Position numbers and translations under genes: made by a program. Source: Uloborus plumipes (Eukaryota > Arthropoda > Arachnida > Araneae > Uloboridae). Taken from it: DNA of 64,000 nt. Numbering within the stretch: position 1 is the first letter of the stretch; every line of letters starts with the position of its first letter. The stretch spans positions 47,101-111,100 of the forward strand of contig JAXGGA010002967.1 of assembly GCA_038373865.1 (NCBI GenBank), read 5' to 3'. Under the pieces are notes generated by a model, which worked only from the letters and a program-made list of their open reading frames with translations, did no database searches and had not been told where the DNA came from. Below are positions 44,396-57,780 of this stretch, one piece after another.

Positions 44396-44690
44396 AAGGC
44401 AGCTTCATCCGCGGGGTGTAAGACTATCTTCTGCTAAGTGAAGGTTGGTGTTGTCTTTCGGTGGTAGAATTTTGAATGACAACCCCCTGACAGCCACTAC
44501 CTGATAAGCTGGAATAGTCGGCTTTCACGCATGCAGGTGCGAACTGTGAAATGATCTTTGACCCCCGATCCCTCGGTTTAGAGCCCCTCAGACCCTTAGT
44601 AGGTCGAGGGATTTAATGCGGGACTTGGTTAGATGATGCCATATTTGCATATTTGTTATCTCGTCACTTGATTACAGGTATAAGATCGTT
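44396..44690. repeat. GC-richer block of unknown nature, possible SINE or repeat fragment
   Basis: This stretch (ccgcggggtgtaagactatc through agtaggtcgagggatttaat) is clearly richer in G+C than its surroundings and not AT-slippage sequence, yet it has no open frame and I found no second copy in the window. I cannot assign it. Confidence 0.3.
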
Positions 44691-45911
44691 GGTGGCCCAA
44701 CAGAAGCTATGGGATCGTGTTTGTATATAGTGTTTGTTCCCGTTTGAACTTTTTCAAACTCAATGCCTCCATTATGACGCATTAGTATCCCTATAAAGTA
44801 ACCTTATGAATATATTTTTTATTGTAACTGCTTATGTTTGATAATCCAACTTTTTTGTCAATATTTTATATCTATCTTTTTACTACTGTTTCTATGTAAA
44901 GCTAATTAATACAAAATAATAAAGCATTAATCAGAATATACGAAACTTTAATACTTGAAAAAGTTGCATTTGCAGGATTTTCAACGTATGCGGACTCTTT
45001 TATTATTTTCTAATTAAAATCCGGCCTCTATTGATGAAAAAGTTCCCCACCTCTGACTTAGTATGATAAATGAAATGAAGATTAATTGTTTCGAATTGCT
45101 GTAAAGGAAGAAAAATTACTCTTTTGAAGATCTTTCAGCGATATTTTTAGATAAATACGTCTGGTAACCTAGTACTTTTAAAATCAAAAATTTTCTTTTC
45201 AGTTTCAAGTATTTGCCACTCATTACTTGGAGAAATGAGATAAATAATCAGCAAGAACAATTATTTGCTGTTCAGTCATAAATATAAGCAATGAAGAAAG
45301 ATGAAATAATTAATTTGAATGCATTTTGAATGTTTTTTAGTCTGGGAAAGTGAACAGATTTTCATTTTTAAGTTCCCGTTCCCAACATTGTTGTTGAAAG
45401 TTTATAGCAAAATAATTTACTCTGTTGTAATGGGCAAAAATTTAGCCCGAATAAGTAAACGAAAACACATTTTGTTAATTTCTGAAAGGAAGGATGAATT
45501 TTCTGATGATTGAGACTATATTTTGCATATAGAAAATGTATTTGTAATAGTTATTGATAAAATGTTTGATTTTGAATTGATTTTTCAAAGTATAATAATA
45601 ATTTCGCGGTGAATCATGGTTTTCTTGAAAATGTATGTTTTTTTTTTTTTTTTTCAATTTCTGTTACTACGGTTATTTTTATTGTTATGAATAATGTTAT
45701 AAAAGCTTTAAATAAAGTTTTAGATACTGAAAACTTCCATTTGAAAAAGTAATAAATGCACGTTTAAACTAATTTTGGGAAAGGAAATACTATATATTTA
45801 TTTGTATTCTGTCATTACTATTGTTATTTTTAACTATGATTTTTGATAAATGAATGCTGTAGTAAATTTGAAGTAAATTATTCAGTTTATTGAACAATAG
45901 AGCTAAACCAT

Positions 45912-46018
45912 CCCAGGTAGCACAAATAACCTTTAAACGTTTTATAAACTTTTTAAACGGTTGTTACAACGTTAATAACCATTTTACAACCTTTAAAAAA
46001 CGAAGTGTGCTACTTGGG
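45912..46018. mobile_element. 107-bp element with CCCAGGTAGC/GCTACTTGGG ends
   Basis: The ends CCCAGGTAGCAC and GTGCTACTTGGG are inverted copies (one mismatch), flanked by AT on both sides, as at 39481-39898. The interior consists of aacctttaaacg/aaacggttgttacaacgtt/ttacaacctttaaa, itself rich in inverted repeats. Confidence 0.8.
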
Positions 46019-47846
46019 ATTATACCTAAAAAAAATCTTACTAAAATTACTCTTCATATTAATTGAATATTTTTTCTTCTACAACTATGATACTTTTCAT
46101 AAAATGAACTCATTTTACGAGACTCAATAAATGAGTTTTCAAAATGTGTAACTTAGTTTTAAGTTTGGGCAATAAAAAACACTTTTAATTTGAGTAAAAA
46201 CGAATTTTCAAAAGAAAGTGTGCTTTTAACGTTCTTTTGTGTGTTTAAAATAAATTGTATGAAATACGAGGCAGAATTTCATCCGAATTTAAAGTAATCG
46301 CTAACTATTTTCATGCAAATTATCAAGCAAATTATCAAGCAACTAACAAAATAAATAATTTTTTCTCTAAGTGCTCATTTCTGTTTTTGTCTGAGTCATA
46401 ATCAATTAAAAGAAAAAAGCACTTTTTGAAAAAATATTCGTGTGCAGATGCTTTAAATTGGTGTCTCGTTTGGAGGATGAAAATAAATGATCACCTTACA
46501 CATCCTCTTAATCACAATAAATGAGTTTTGCAGAGTTAAAAATATCTTTTCAAGTTAAAAGAAAGTCTCACTTTCATTCACAAAATAAAAATAGTAATTT
46601 TTCTCAAAAAGAAAGAGAAAGAGGGACAGATTAAACACAACTGAAAAATGAAACAAATCCTCTGAATCATTGCGCATAATTTTCTAGTTAAAAGTAAAAC
46701 GGATCCAATCAACTGGGCGATGAAACTAGCTCCTTGAAGAGAGAGAACAAAAGACAAAACCAATATTATTAAAACACAAGTTTAATAATATTGCATGCGA
46801 CGGTTTTGGGGTTACAAACAACCTTTCTTTCAATGATAAAATTTTGTAACACCGAAACAGTTACGCATACAATATTACTACGAATAGATGCTGTAAATTT
46901 ACTATTTTCTTATTTCTTAACAAAAATAAACGTTTGTCTTCTGAAGTGCACATTTTAGCTTAATTCTTTTTTCCACTCCCAAATTTTTTTATTAAAGCAT
47001 TCACTTATGTAATACCGAAGTGAATATAGTTGAGTACAGTGATGTATAGTTATATAGATGCTTATTATATATAACAGAGACCTAAATGTATATAGTTGCT
47101 TTCTTTTTTAATATACAAACACCTTCGGTTCGCGCATGCTTTTAGTACTAAATTGTTTGAATCTTGTGAAAGTTTAAATTCCTTCTGGTAGATATATTTA
47201 GTTTTTTAATTTATGATCTAAACATTTTCTATAACCAATTTAATTTTAACAAAGTTCGATTCTAACCGTAGTTTTTCTGCTTTATCGTCAGATAATCACA
47301 AAAAAAAAAAGTAATTTTAGCAATTCTGAGCATTGCTAATCGTATGACAGCTGGATGATCTGAAACTGCACCGGGTGTTGTTCTTAAAATATCAGTATGG
47401 CACTCATAGTTATTTATTACATTAAAAAAAAAAAAATTTTTTTCATCATTTTACTTGAATAGCGTTTATGATACATTTTGAAAAGCATGATGTTGTACAG
47501 TGACACTAAGTGCATTTAAAGACCTAGATGCAAGAAGAATCCAGTACTAGTCTAAAAACTTTCAAGAACTATAACAAAAAGAGAGAAAAAAAACGAGAAA
47601 AGAGAAAACTTTTCAATCGTTTTAGAGAAGTTAACGGGAAGCAAAGCCTGCCATTTTCGCTACAGGAGTTAAAGCTGCGTAATAACACAAAGGCGGGGGA
47701 AGAAAAAGCAAAGGAGAGAGGGTGAATGGTAAAGGTAAAAGTTTAGCATTTTTAAAATATGTGTTTATATTCAATATTTACACTAAAATTAAAATGCGCT
47801 ATAATTAAAGGTTGCGCATTGGAGCCCTCCCGTATAATGGCGTTGA

Positions 47847-48279
47847 TACACTAAGCTGTTGTTTTTACAGTATAATATGTACTGGCAGCAGAGGTTCCTG
47901 TTTAAAACTGTAAAGGCACAGTAATAAACTGTAAAATTGTGTACTGTACAGTTTATTATTGTAAAACTAGCAGTTTTACAGTTTATAACTGTAAAATTAA
48001 ATTTTGTCATAAAATTAGCGGTTTTATGCTCTACAAACAATAGTATAATGCTGGTAGCAGACGCTCCAGTTTAAAACTGTAAAATGCACAGAATAAACAG
48101 TTAAACAAGCAATTTTAGTTTTTTTCTGTAAACTAGCAATTTTACTGTTTACTACTGCAAAATTAGCAATTTTACTGTTTACTGCTGTAAAGTTAGCAAT
48201 TTTGCAGTTTATTCCTGCAAAATTACTGTAAAATTAGCTGTATTATACTGTAAAAACAACATTCATTTTTTGCAGTGTA
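47847..48279. mobile_element. Palindromic ACAGTA-type MITE, copy 8
   Basis: From tacactaagctgttgttttt to cattcattttttgcagtgta. It has two modules marked by gcagaggttcctg and gcagacgctccag. Confidence 0.86.
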
Positions 48280-51200
48280 GTTATGGGAAGAGCATTTTTA
48301 AAAAACGTAATATTTACAAAAGTGCAAGAACGTTTTCTTCAATTTGAAAAACGTAAAAGTTCATGCATAACCGTCAGGGGTAAAAGAATCATACACAAAA
48401 TAGCATTTAATTAGTAAAGGCTTATCAATTCAGCATTATCTAGTCACACTAGAAGTAATGCGATACAGCTCATTCCAAAAACTCATCGCATCTGAAAAAA
48501 TCCTTTTCTGAAAATATATATTTTTTTTTGCTTCTGATATCAACACTCCTGCGTACTACTTTTCGCCCTCGGAGTTGAATACGGTGTGCTAACCTAGCAG
48601 CTGCTAGATTCAGAAAAATGATATTTTTTTTTTTTTTATTTTCAATTTCATGCGCAATAGCATAGACTTCTAGGCAAAACAAAACGAATTGGTCTTATAA
48701 AAAATACACAATGATAAATGAAACCCCTTCCGTTTAAGAGAAGGCAAAAGTCTGTGTACTCCACTATTGGAGTTAAGGGCGCAATGCGAAAGAACATAAA
48801 GACGGGGGATGAAAAGGCATGGGAGAGAGGGGGTGAATGATAAAAGATTAAAGTTTAAATCGAATTATTTCTTTCATTTCATTAGCAGAACAATTCCGGG
48901 AACTTTTTTTTTCCACCCCTTGGTTTTCTTTCCTGAAAATCGAGCACGAAATTTTTCCTCAAAGCGGGAGTGTTTTTAATGAAACAGAAGTAATAAAGCT
49001 TTTTGTTCCTTTTCCAGCCGTTAATAATTTTGTATTACTGAAAGAGAAAAGGGTTGGGTTTTTTTTCCTTAAATGTTTCCTTTTTTATCATTTTTCCCAA
49101 AAAGCACTTTAAGGCCTCTGAGCGAAATTGCACATTTTTCATCTAAATTAATGATAAGTTTGAAATAAGAAAATACGAAAAAATATGAGCCAACACCAAG
49201 TGCCGTATATTACGTATTTTACTCTTGCACGAAAACCGCTTTAGCTGTTAACTCAAACAGTTACTCCTTAAAAAAATAATAAAAATAAATAGATAAAAAA
49301 AGCTGTATCAGGAAAATTTGTGTCGTTCTCTGAAATTACCATCCGGAGAAAAGTAGTCAAATAATTAAATGAAACTAGGTTTGAATTAAGGAAATAATTG
49401 CTTTTGAAGACCTTCAAAAGCCGCACACGCATCTTTAAGGAACAATTTAAAGATAATCTCACTTCCAGCTGGTTGTTGATGAATATTTCCGGTGTCTTTC
49501 TCTCCTGAATTTTTGATATTTTATCGAAGTATCTTTTGTTAATCAATTTGGAATCGCATTATCTGTGCAAGAATTGATTTTCTGTTGCGTTTTCTTGGTA
49601 ATCGTTCGTCTAAAACACGCTTTGAATGTGTAGTGTCATTTGTTTTCAAAGCCATAAACTAAACTGATGGAAATTGTTTGTTATTCTGTTAAATGTACAG
49701 GAGCCTTCTTTCGTGAGGAATATTTAAAAAAAAAAAATCCACGATCCCATTTGTTTGTCTCCTTCAAATGTTGAGCCTTACATGTTAAGTAAAGAACATA
49801 AAAAAGTTATAATCTATAAAGTAAGTGCATGATAATTAATACTGCTTAAAACTTCTACAGGCCTGTAAAATTTTGTATTCTTTTAAACACATAATTTTAT
49901 TGTGCAACAGAACATTGAAAATGTTCGGATTGAAATTGAAAATTAACGGATCAATTTTGATCCATTTAAAATAAACTTTTAATCAATATTTAAAATAAAC
50001 TTAAAGAAATTAATTGTTTTCCTGGTGAATGGAAGAGAGCTTTTTTCTATGAGGAACTTTCTGCAATCCCACTTGTTTGTCACTTTTAAGTGTTGAGTCT
50101 TGCAGCTGAATTTAAGAACGCAAAAATCTTTCATCTATGAGGCAAGTACACCATTATTACTACTTGAAAATCTAACAGCCTGTAATATTCTTGTTCTTCA
50201 ATGTACAAAATTTTGTTGTGCAAAAGAGCATTGTATAATTTGTATCGGGTTTTACCCCGTTAATAAATGATCGATGGGGAATTTTATGAAGAATATCGAC
50301 GAAAATATTAATGTTAGAATGTTTTAATGATTTGATAAATGTGAAATAACAAGCCCCAAAACGGATAAAAGCACACATCTACAACATTTGTAGAAACGTG
50401 TTGTTGGGTAATTAGAAAATGCTTGCTCAATTTAATTGAAATTTACCTTGAAAAGAGGTTCTTCAATATATAAAAATAACTACAACAAAACAACTTGAGA
50501 ATAAAATCAATTAGAAAAATTGCTTTTTATTTATTTCTCAGCATTTTCTGTGATTCATGATTACAGCCATGTAGAAAATAAAACAAACGATTGCATCGAA
50601 TTTGGGGATAGTTTTAAAACGTTAAAGCAGTATAACTTCTGTGCTAAGCCACTTTCAATTCTACAGTAAACAAACAAAGTGAATCTTATTTTTTACCCTG
50701 ATAGAGAGCTAATTATTAAAGTTGAAAAACAAAATTAAAAGATGACGGGCATGATTTGCAAGGAAGCGTCTAGAGGAATGAGACGGCTGGAGTAATGAAA
50801 CAGAGCTGCATTTACGGCGAAATAAAATGAGAAAAATATTTCTAACAAAGTCTAGTAGATATAAAAGCAAGATTCTAAAGCTGTAACATCGACTAAAATG
50901 GTTGAAATTATTTTTCACTGTTTATTTCACCATTAATGCAGAGCTAAATCATGTATATTAAAAAAGGTGAGTTTATTAAAATTCTGGTTATTAAAAGATA
51001 AATAAGCAAATATAAATTGTTTGTTATGAAGAATGTCTGAGCCAGGGATTTATTATTTCAAAAAAAAAAAAAATCTTTTTTAACTTATTAGAATTTCATT
51101 TTTATTTTTTTTTTTCGTTTTTGTTTAAGCTACAAGATTATTTGAAGCCAACAAAAGAGAAAAACGACAACTTCTGAAACTGCTTTCAATGTTTTACACA

Positions 51201-52192
51201 TTAAGCAGGAGGCAGTGATGTATTTAGGGACGAGAGGGCTATTCTTCAAAATATTTGGTTTTTGATTGTGAAAATAACCAAAGTTTAATGTAAATAAATT
51301 TCGATACAAATTTCAAAAAATAATAAAGGTCTAGTCTTTAACTGAGTCTGGCTAAGCATTTTAAGCTGACCTTTTCAAAAACAATTCCATCAACACCATG
51401 CATCAACACTATTGCATAATAAGAAAATCGTTTCCCCAGATATTTTTTTCCAACAATAATAATGACAACAGCTGACTGAGTAAGAAAAGTCACCACATTT
51501 TTAGGACATACAACGCAGTCGCTTATGACCAGAAAAATCATGTATTTACTGCGAACAAAAAAAAAAGAAAATCATTTTTAGAAGAAAACATATTTTTTGA
51601 ACTTTCTTAATGAAAAAAAAAAAAAGGCCGATTACCGAAAATTTTGAAATAAAAAAACACAATACAATTATAAACTAGCTGAAAAAGTATTTCTGAACAT
51701 TTAGAGAGTGGTTTTTCAATTCCATTACAAAATACTTCCGATACTTTGTCCTAACGCTGGTCAAAAGTTAAAACAAAATTAAGATTAAACTTTATATTTT
51801 TAATAGATTTCTTAGTTTTTTTATTGTTTTTAGATTAAATAAGTTTAAAAATCCAATATAACAGAATCTCAGGTAAAATTTCATTCAAAAATAAACTTGC
51901 ATAAATATTATATATAAAGACACTTTAATGCAAGGCTTATAAGCTCACACAAACAGAAGTGAGCATGAGTCATTTCTTTGTTCGCAAAAATAAATTTTAG
52001 CTATTATTAGATTAAAAAAATGCATTAAAAAAAGAAAAAATCCCACTTGAGAAAGTTTTTAAAAAGGCACGAGAAATTTCGCGAGGTTTCAGTTGTTTTG
52101 AAAATATCAGTCAACTGAAAGAGTGTCAAATGAAAGAGGGTGAAATGCATCAATTCCTTGAAAAAATGTTTTGTTATGCTGTCCAGCTGTCC

Positions 52193-52685
52193 CAGGGGTG
52201 CCCATCTCCCCCCCTAGCTCAATGGCGCAAATTCCCCCCCAAAAATTTTCACAACCCTCTTGTGCTTTTATTTTTATTTTTACCTCTTTTTTATTTTATT
52301 TTTTTTAATAGTTATTTATTTTTTAATATTTATTTATTTTTTTTAAATATTATTTATTTATTCTTTTTTCATTTATTTATTTTATTTATTATTAATTTTC
52401 TAAAAGTACTAATTATGCGTAAAACAGAATCGCTTTTTTTCTTCTTCCAGACATTCCAAGCGCACTCACACACACAAAATAAATAATTAAATAATAATAA
52501 TAAAGAAATAAAAGAACTAATTTAAATTGAAAATATTAATTAATGAATAATTTTTATTAAAAAATCAGCAAATAATTTAAATAAATAAGTAAATAAATAA
52601 ATTAGTTTTAAAAAATCCCCCCCCAAAAATTTTGATGGCGCAACTTGTGCCGTAATCCCCCACCCCCCCCCTGTGGGCACCCCTG
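52193..52685. mobile_element. hAT-like MITE, CAGGGGTGCCCA ends
   Basis: The ends CAGGGGTGCCCA and TGGGCACCCCTG are perfect inverted repeats. The flanks are agctgtcc (52185-52192) and agttgtcc (52686-52693), 7 of 8 alike. Inside are two inverted gatggcgcaa / ...atggcgcaaattcccccc motifs around a T-rich (TTTA)n core. Confidence 0.88.
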
Positions 52686-52745
52686 AGTTGTCCTAACATA
52701 ATAACAGAGCTAAAATTATTCTTCGAATATTTTTTGTATAGAATT

Positions 52746-52918
52746 CAGGCCCGTCATTAAATGGGGGCAGGGGGGGGGTCAATTGCCCCCCCTGGCTTTG
52801 AGAAGTCAATGTATTTACATATAAAGGGGCGTGGTTTTTGCTGTTTTCCGATGAAATTGCATTGTGTTTGCACCCTTTGCCCCCCCCCCCTCAGGAAAAA
52901 CTTGAAATGACGTCCCTG
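52746..52918. mobile_element. hAT-like MITE, same family as 6701-6877
   Basis: The ends are CAGGCCCGTCATT and AATGACGTCCCTG, with a perfect 8-bp duplication atagaatt (52738-52745, 52919-52926). The interior matches 6701-6877 in reverse orientation (aaccacgcccctttatatgt, poly-G/C tracts). It lies 60 bp from the previous hAT-like element. Confidence 0.92.
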
Positions 52919-53654
52919 ATAGAATTCTTCTTTTCATGAATGTATGCATTTTAAAGCAATTTGAAAAGGGAAAATATAAAGCTTAAAAATGTACTATAAG
53001 AAATAAGCTTCACTAAAAATATAAAAGATAAAAACCTTTTTACTCGCTTTTTATAGACTAATGCAAGCATGGGTGAGCACAAGTTATTTATTGCCTAGTA
53101 AATAGTAAAATAATTTTTAGTTGTTATTATATTAAGAGAAGTGATAAAGGAATGAAATAATTCCACTTGTGTGTAAAAGAAGACAACTAAAATATCCATT
53201 TCTCGAGATTTCAGCTATTTTAAAGACATTAAAAAGCGGAATTAAATAAATACTTAATGATATTGTTGTATGGTATGCATTTTCCTGAAACAGCAACATA
53301 TTTCCAGGAAAAATCTGACAAAAAGGAAAAAAAGAAAACCTTAAATTTCGCTTTGACAAATTAAAAGTTTTCGCAATTAAGAATTGTAGCAATATGTTCG
53401 TTTTAAGTTTCTAAAAGTTATAATTTTACCCAAATGCTTGCCTTTTCATATTTTTCATTTGTTTAAAATATCAAAAGAAAGAAAAAAAAAGCTCTTTCAA
53501 TTTCTTCTAAAAACGCTCACGAATAATTCGCAATATAAAACTAACTAATTGAAGGGCTCGGGCATTAACGGTAAATAGAATTTTTAAAATCAAAGGTATG
53601 GCTTGTGAAAATTTCGAAAAAATACTGTAGGAAGTATTTTGATTTTAAAAACAA

Positions 53655-53673
53655 AGTGTGTGTGTGTGTGTGT
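53655..53673. repeat. (GT)n microsatellite
   Basis: About nine GT units in a row within AT-rich intron sequence. Confidence 0.9.
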
Positions 53674-56600
53674 AGGTATATTATTAAGGGAAAATGTGTT
53701 TATCCTTAAAATCAGTAATATTTCTGTTCATATGCCCACATACCATTGTTTACACCACAATCAAATTTTACAATTTTGTCAGATACCACTATTTACGTCT
53801 GAGCCTTTCAATTGCCAAAACATGTTTACAAAATATCGAAGAACTAAATATATGCAGACGATAAATTAAAAAATACGAAATAAAATTTTCGTTTCGTTCT
53901 TACTAGGTTTGATTTTTCGATTTTAGCAATATTGTTTTTTAAAAACAAACGATATTTTTCACAACAACATAAAATACAAAACGTTAAAAAAATTCTTCCA
54001 ACCATTTCGCGAGAAGAAATTTATCATCAATAGGAAAATAAAATGGCATAGTTAGATCATCAACATTTTTTATGGTAATTGTAAAGAAAATTTTTGAATG
54101 TATCGATACGTCGACTCTTTTTTTTAAATTCTTTAAATTATCATGGCATAATCCTTAGATGGTTTTATAGTGAAGTAAAAACGAAAGTTTCCCTTTTTGA
54201 TTCAATGACGTGGCAGATGTTAAGTATTTTCCTGTGTCAAAGTCAAATGGTTAAATTTTCAAAATCATTGAAGTTCTTGACAGTATTTTAACTTTTTTTA
54301 AATGTCAAAATAGCTTTTAATGTCTGATGAATAGAGACAAAAACAAAATTTGTGTGTTTATTTTTTGAGTAGGTATTCAAGGAAAATGGTCATGTAATTG
54401 GATGGGACAATTAAAAAGCAAATAGTTTTGCGTGTGTGCCCCCTTACTACATTTGAGGTCAGAGTGAAGCTATACGCAATCTACTTGATTAGTCGAATTT
54501 TACAGCTAAATTCTTTTTAAATGAAGGGGCGAGTGGATAAAGGTGATATGTGACAATTTTTGAAACTTTTTACCATGGATGAAGGTGATAAGTCCATCAG
54601 TATCATATCCCCTTAGTCACAGAAATGGCTGGTAACTAAAAGTATGACCCCGTTTTACCTGTTGAGAAAGTTCATTAAAAAAAGCAACAGCATTTTTTAA
54701 TGCTTTTCTAGAAATTAAAAAAAAATTGACACGTATCACCTTTATCAACTTGCCTCTTCAATTAACTTATGCGAAAAAAACAGCGAAACCTCCCGATTAA
54801 TTAAAAAAAAAAGCATGATGAAAAGCTCTATTGTAATAAGCCAAATAGTACATGTCATTTGCTGAAGATAAACTAGTTTCGTTTCGACTAATAAATAATT
54901 TTAATGTTTCTGATCGTTTTGCAGGCTCTTGGCGCTGTGTCCATAAAGTGTCAACGAGAAGATTTAGTTCAACATGGATAAGTAAAAATGGCATGTAGTT
55001 GCTTTTTTTTACAATGATCGGTTGTTGCTTTCATTTACAAATAATTTAAATTGAAATAAGGGACATGGCAGCAGCAGCAGATTCTTTGACTCTCAATTGA
55101 TTTTTTTTTGTGTTTTTTACACCAACTATTTGAATTTTGCATTTTGAAAAAAAAAATGCATTTTCTGTGATATAATGTTCTAATACTTTCTTTGAATTCA
55201 TCGATTCAATGTTTTAGATTCAATAACATATCAACATGAAGCTCGTAATTTATCAATTGTAAACCATCTATAAAATGTCAAGCCGATCCTTATGCGATAA
55301 TTTTGTCGAGATGGTATGCATACTCTTCCAATATAAATCCGAATTTCTTTAAGAATTAAAAGAAAATAAACAACAATTTTAGTTTTTTTTTTGTGGTAGA
55401 AATTATTAAAAAGATCTATTTAGAATAGTAAAATAACTGCTTATGTTTAAATGTCTTTGATTCAAAATAATTTTAACTTCTATTGGGTTTTATTATAGCT
55501 CTTACTAAAAACTTCAAACAGATGTTCATTTTGCGAGTTAGAAAAAAAATGAAAATGATTTAAACTCTTTTTTTTTAGTCTAAATTATAGAAGTGTTAAA
55601 ACAAGTACATTATAGAAAAATGCTACATTTATTTCATTGGACGCTAATACAAAGGCCCAGACGAAAGAGATCTTTCTAGACAAACATACACATTAAAACA
55701 CCCTTTTGGCAGACAGTTCTGTTTGACTGCCAAGCAAAACCTCCCCCTCGTTTCAGCTCGCCACTTTTAAAACAGTATATTCGACTTTTTATGACTAACT
55801 TTTGAAAAAAATAATGAAAAAACACCGTTTTGATTTGCACCTTTCAGTTCCCTACACTTCAATTAAATTTCTACCACATCCCACCATTCTTTTTTCCCTT
55901 TCCACCCCTTACTCCCCTACCCACCGTGTACTCCCCTTTAGTTACTTTTAATGGGGGAGCGATAGGAAAAGTATTAATGGGAGCTCTGTTTTACCCCTTA
56001 TGCTACCAGTTTTAGAAGGATTTACTTTTGGAAAAGGAAAAAAATGCTTTTCTTTTTCTTTTTTTTTCTTTTTTAAAGTAAAATGGTTTGATCTTAGAAT
56101 TTCCACCTCTCTTTTCATTTCACATGAACTCGGAATGTTTAAAGTGATCATCAGTTTTTATCAAAATGAATTCAGCGAAATTCAATTCTAAGAATAATTT
56201 TAATCGTAGCCAGTAAAAAAATTAACTACAAGTTTATTAATTGAAAGCTCAGATTTTTTACCTCCAGCTGAAAAGTTCATTTGAATTTCGAGTTCTCTAC
56301 CGAAGATTGAGGGAGGGAAAAAAACTTGATTTTATAATGTTTTCATAAATTGTAAGAATTTTTCGCCTAATGTTTTGTAAAAACGTTGAGAACTTAATTG
56401 CGCTAATATTAAGATAATTGAATTATTTAATTCTATTGCGGTGTCCAAACCGCGAATTCTTGTACTAGAAAGTGAAATTTACTCTCAACAATATTTGTAT
56501 TGATTTTCCTTTTTTATTGACTTTGAAGTTTAGAATTCTAAAACTATCAATTTTTAAATGAAAAAATTTCCGAGCGCACAGTTTAATGCAATGACTATTG

Positions 56601-57780
56601 ACCGAATTCAAAAGATCGAGATTTTTTTTAAACTAAAAATAGATTCATAAAACATGTAACTTGAAGCATTTTTGGCCGTATATGTACTAAAACTATTTTT
56701 AGGTTATACTATTATAATACTTTTGTATGCCAATAGTAATAATAAATAAATAATTATTGTATTGACGCTATTCTCTGTTTATGCGCCGTACATTCACCTT
56801 AAAACAAAAGTCAATATCGTTTTTTTCATTTTTGTTTTCACATGGTATATACTTGTTCAAATTGCTTTTACATTCGAGCATACAAACTTACAATATTAAA
56901 AAGAAATTAACGATAAATATAAGCTATTCACTCTTTATGCGCAATTCAATACCAATGCGAAAATCAATACCGTTCAGAAAATTACAACGTTACGAAGGCA
57001 CGCTCATTTGTGCATTCGTAATGTTGTAATTTTCTGTACATGTATAGCACAAAGGTATTTGTAAACTTCAATACCGTTGTTTAAATTTATTTATGCCATA
57101 CTATAAATTTATAATATACAGGCAGGAATTAAATTATTTCTTTATTTTAGTATAACTATTTAATTACTTCTGACTTACACTGATTGCAACTTCCATAGAC
57201 CTATTTTATAGTTAGATCATTTTTAAACAAAAGTGTAATATAATTTTTGAAAATATATTTTTACAATTGTTTATTGCATAAATATGGAATATTGCAAATA
57301 TTTTTATCTCCCAAGTAATCATTAGAAACTATTAACATCTGGAAAATTACTATTTTAAGCTGAAATAAAAATGCAGTTTCTATTTTTTTTTTTTTTTTTT
57401 ATAAATATATTTCAAAGAGAACTTCTAACCTTAGCTCAAGCTTTGCAGCCATTTTATCTGTTCTTACATTTAAAACATTTTCTAGATTCTAACTGAAAGA
57501 AATATCTATTTTCTTGGTGAAAGAAATCATTTGAGTACATAATTTTTCATTTAATAATTTGAGCATAAATAATATTAACTATCAATTGTATATTTTAAAG
57601 TATTTAAATTACTTTTAAACTATCTAATTTATTAAACTAAATGCCAAGTGCATCAACTGAAGTACAATGATAGCTATGGTTATATTGTTTAATTACAAAT
57701 ACAAATACAAAAATAATTTTACTCTTTTTTTAGATCAATTAAACTATAAGAACTTCAAACAAAGATAATAAGATAATAAA

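Noticed and set aside
52260..52400. T-rich stretch with open frame of hydrophobic residues
   Set aside because: A low-complexity (TTTA)n core of the hAT-like MITE; the apparent membrane segments come from poly-T.
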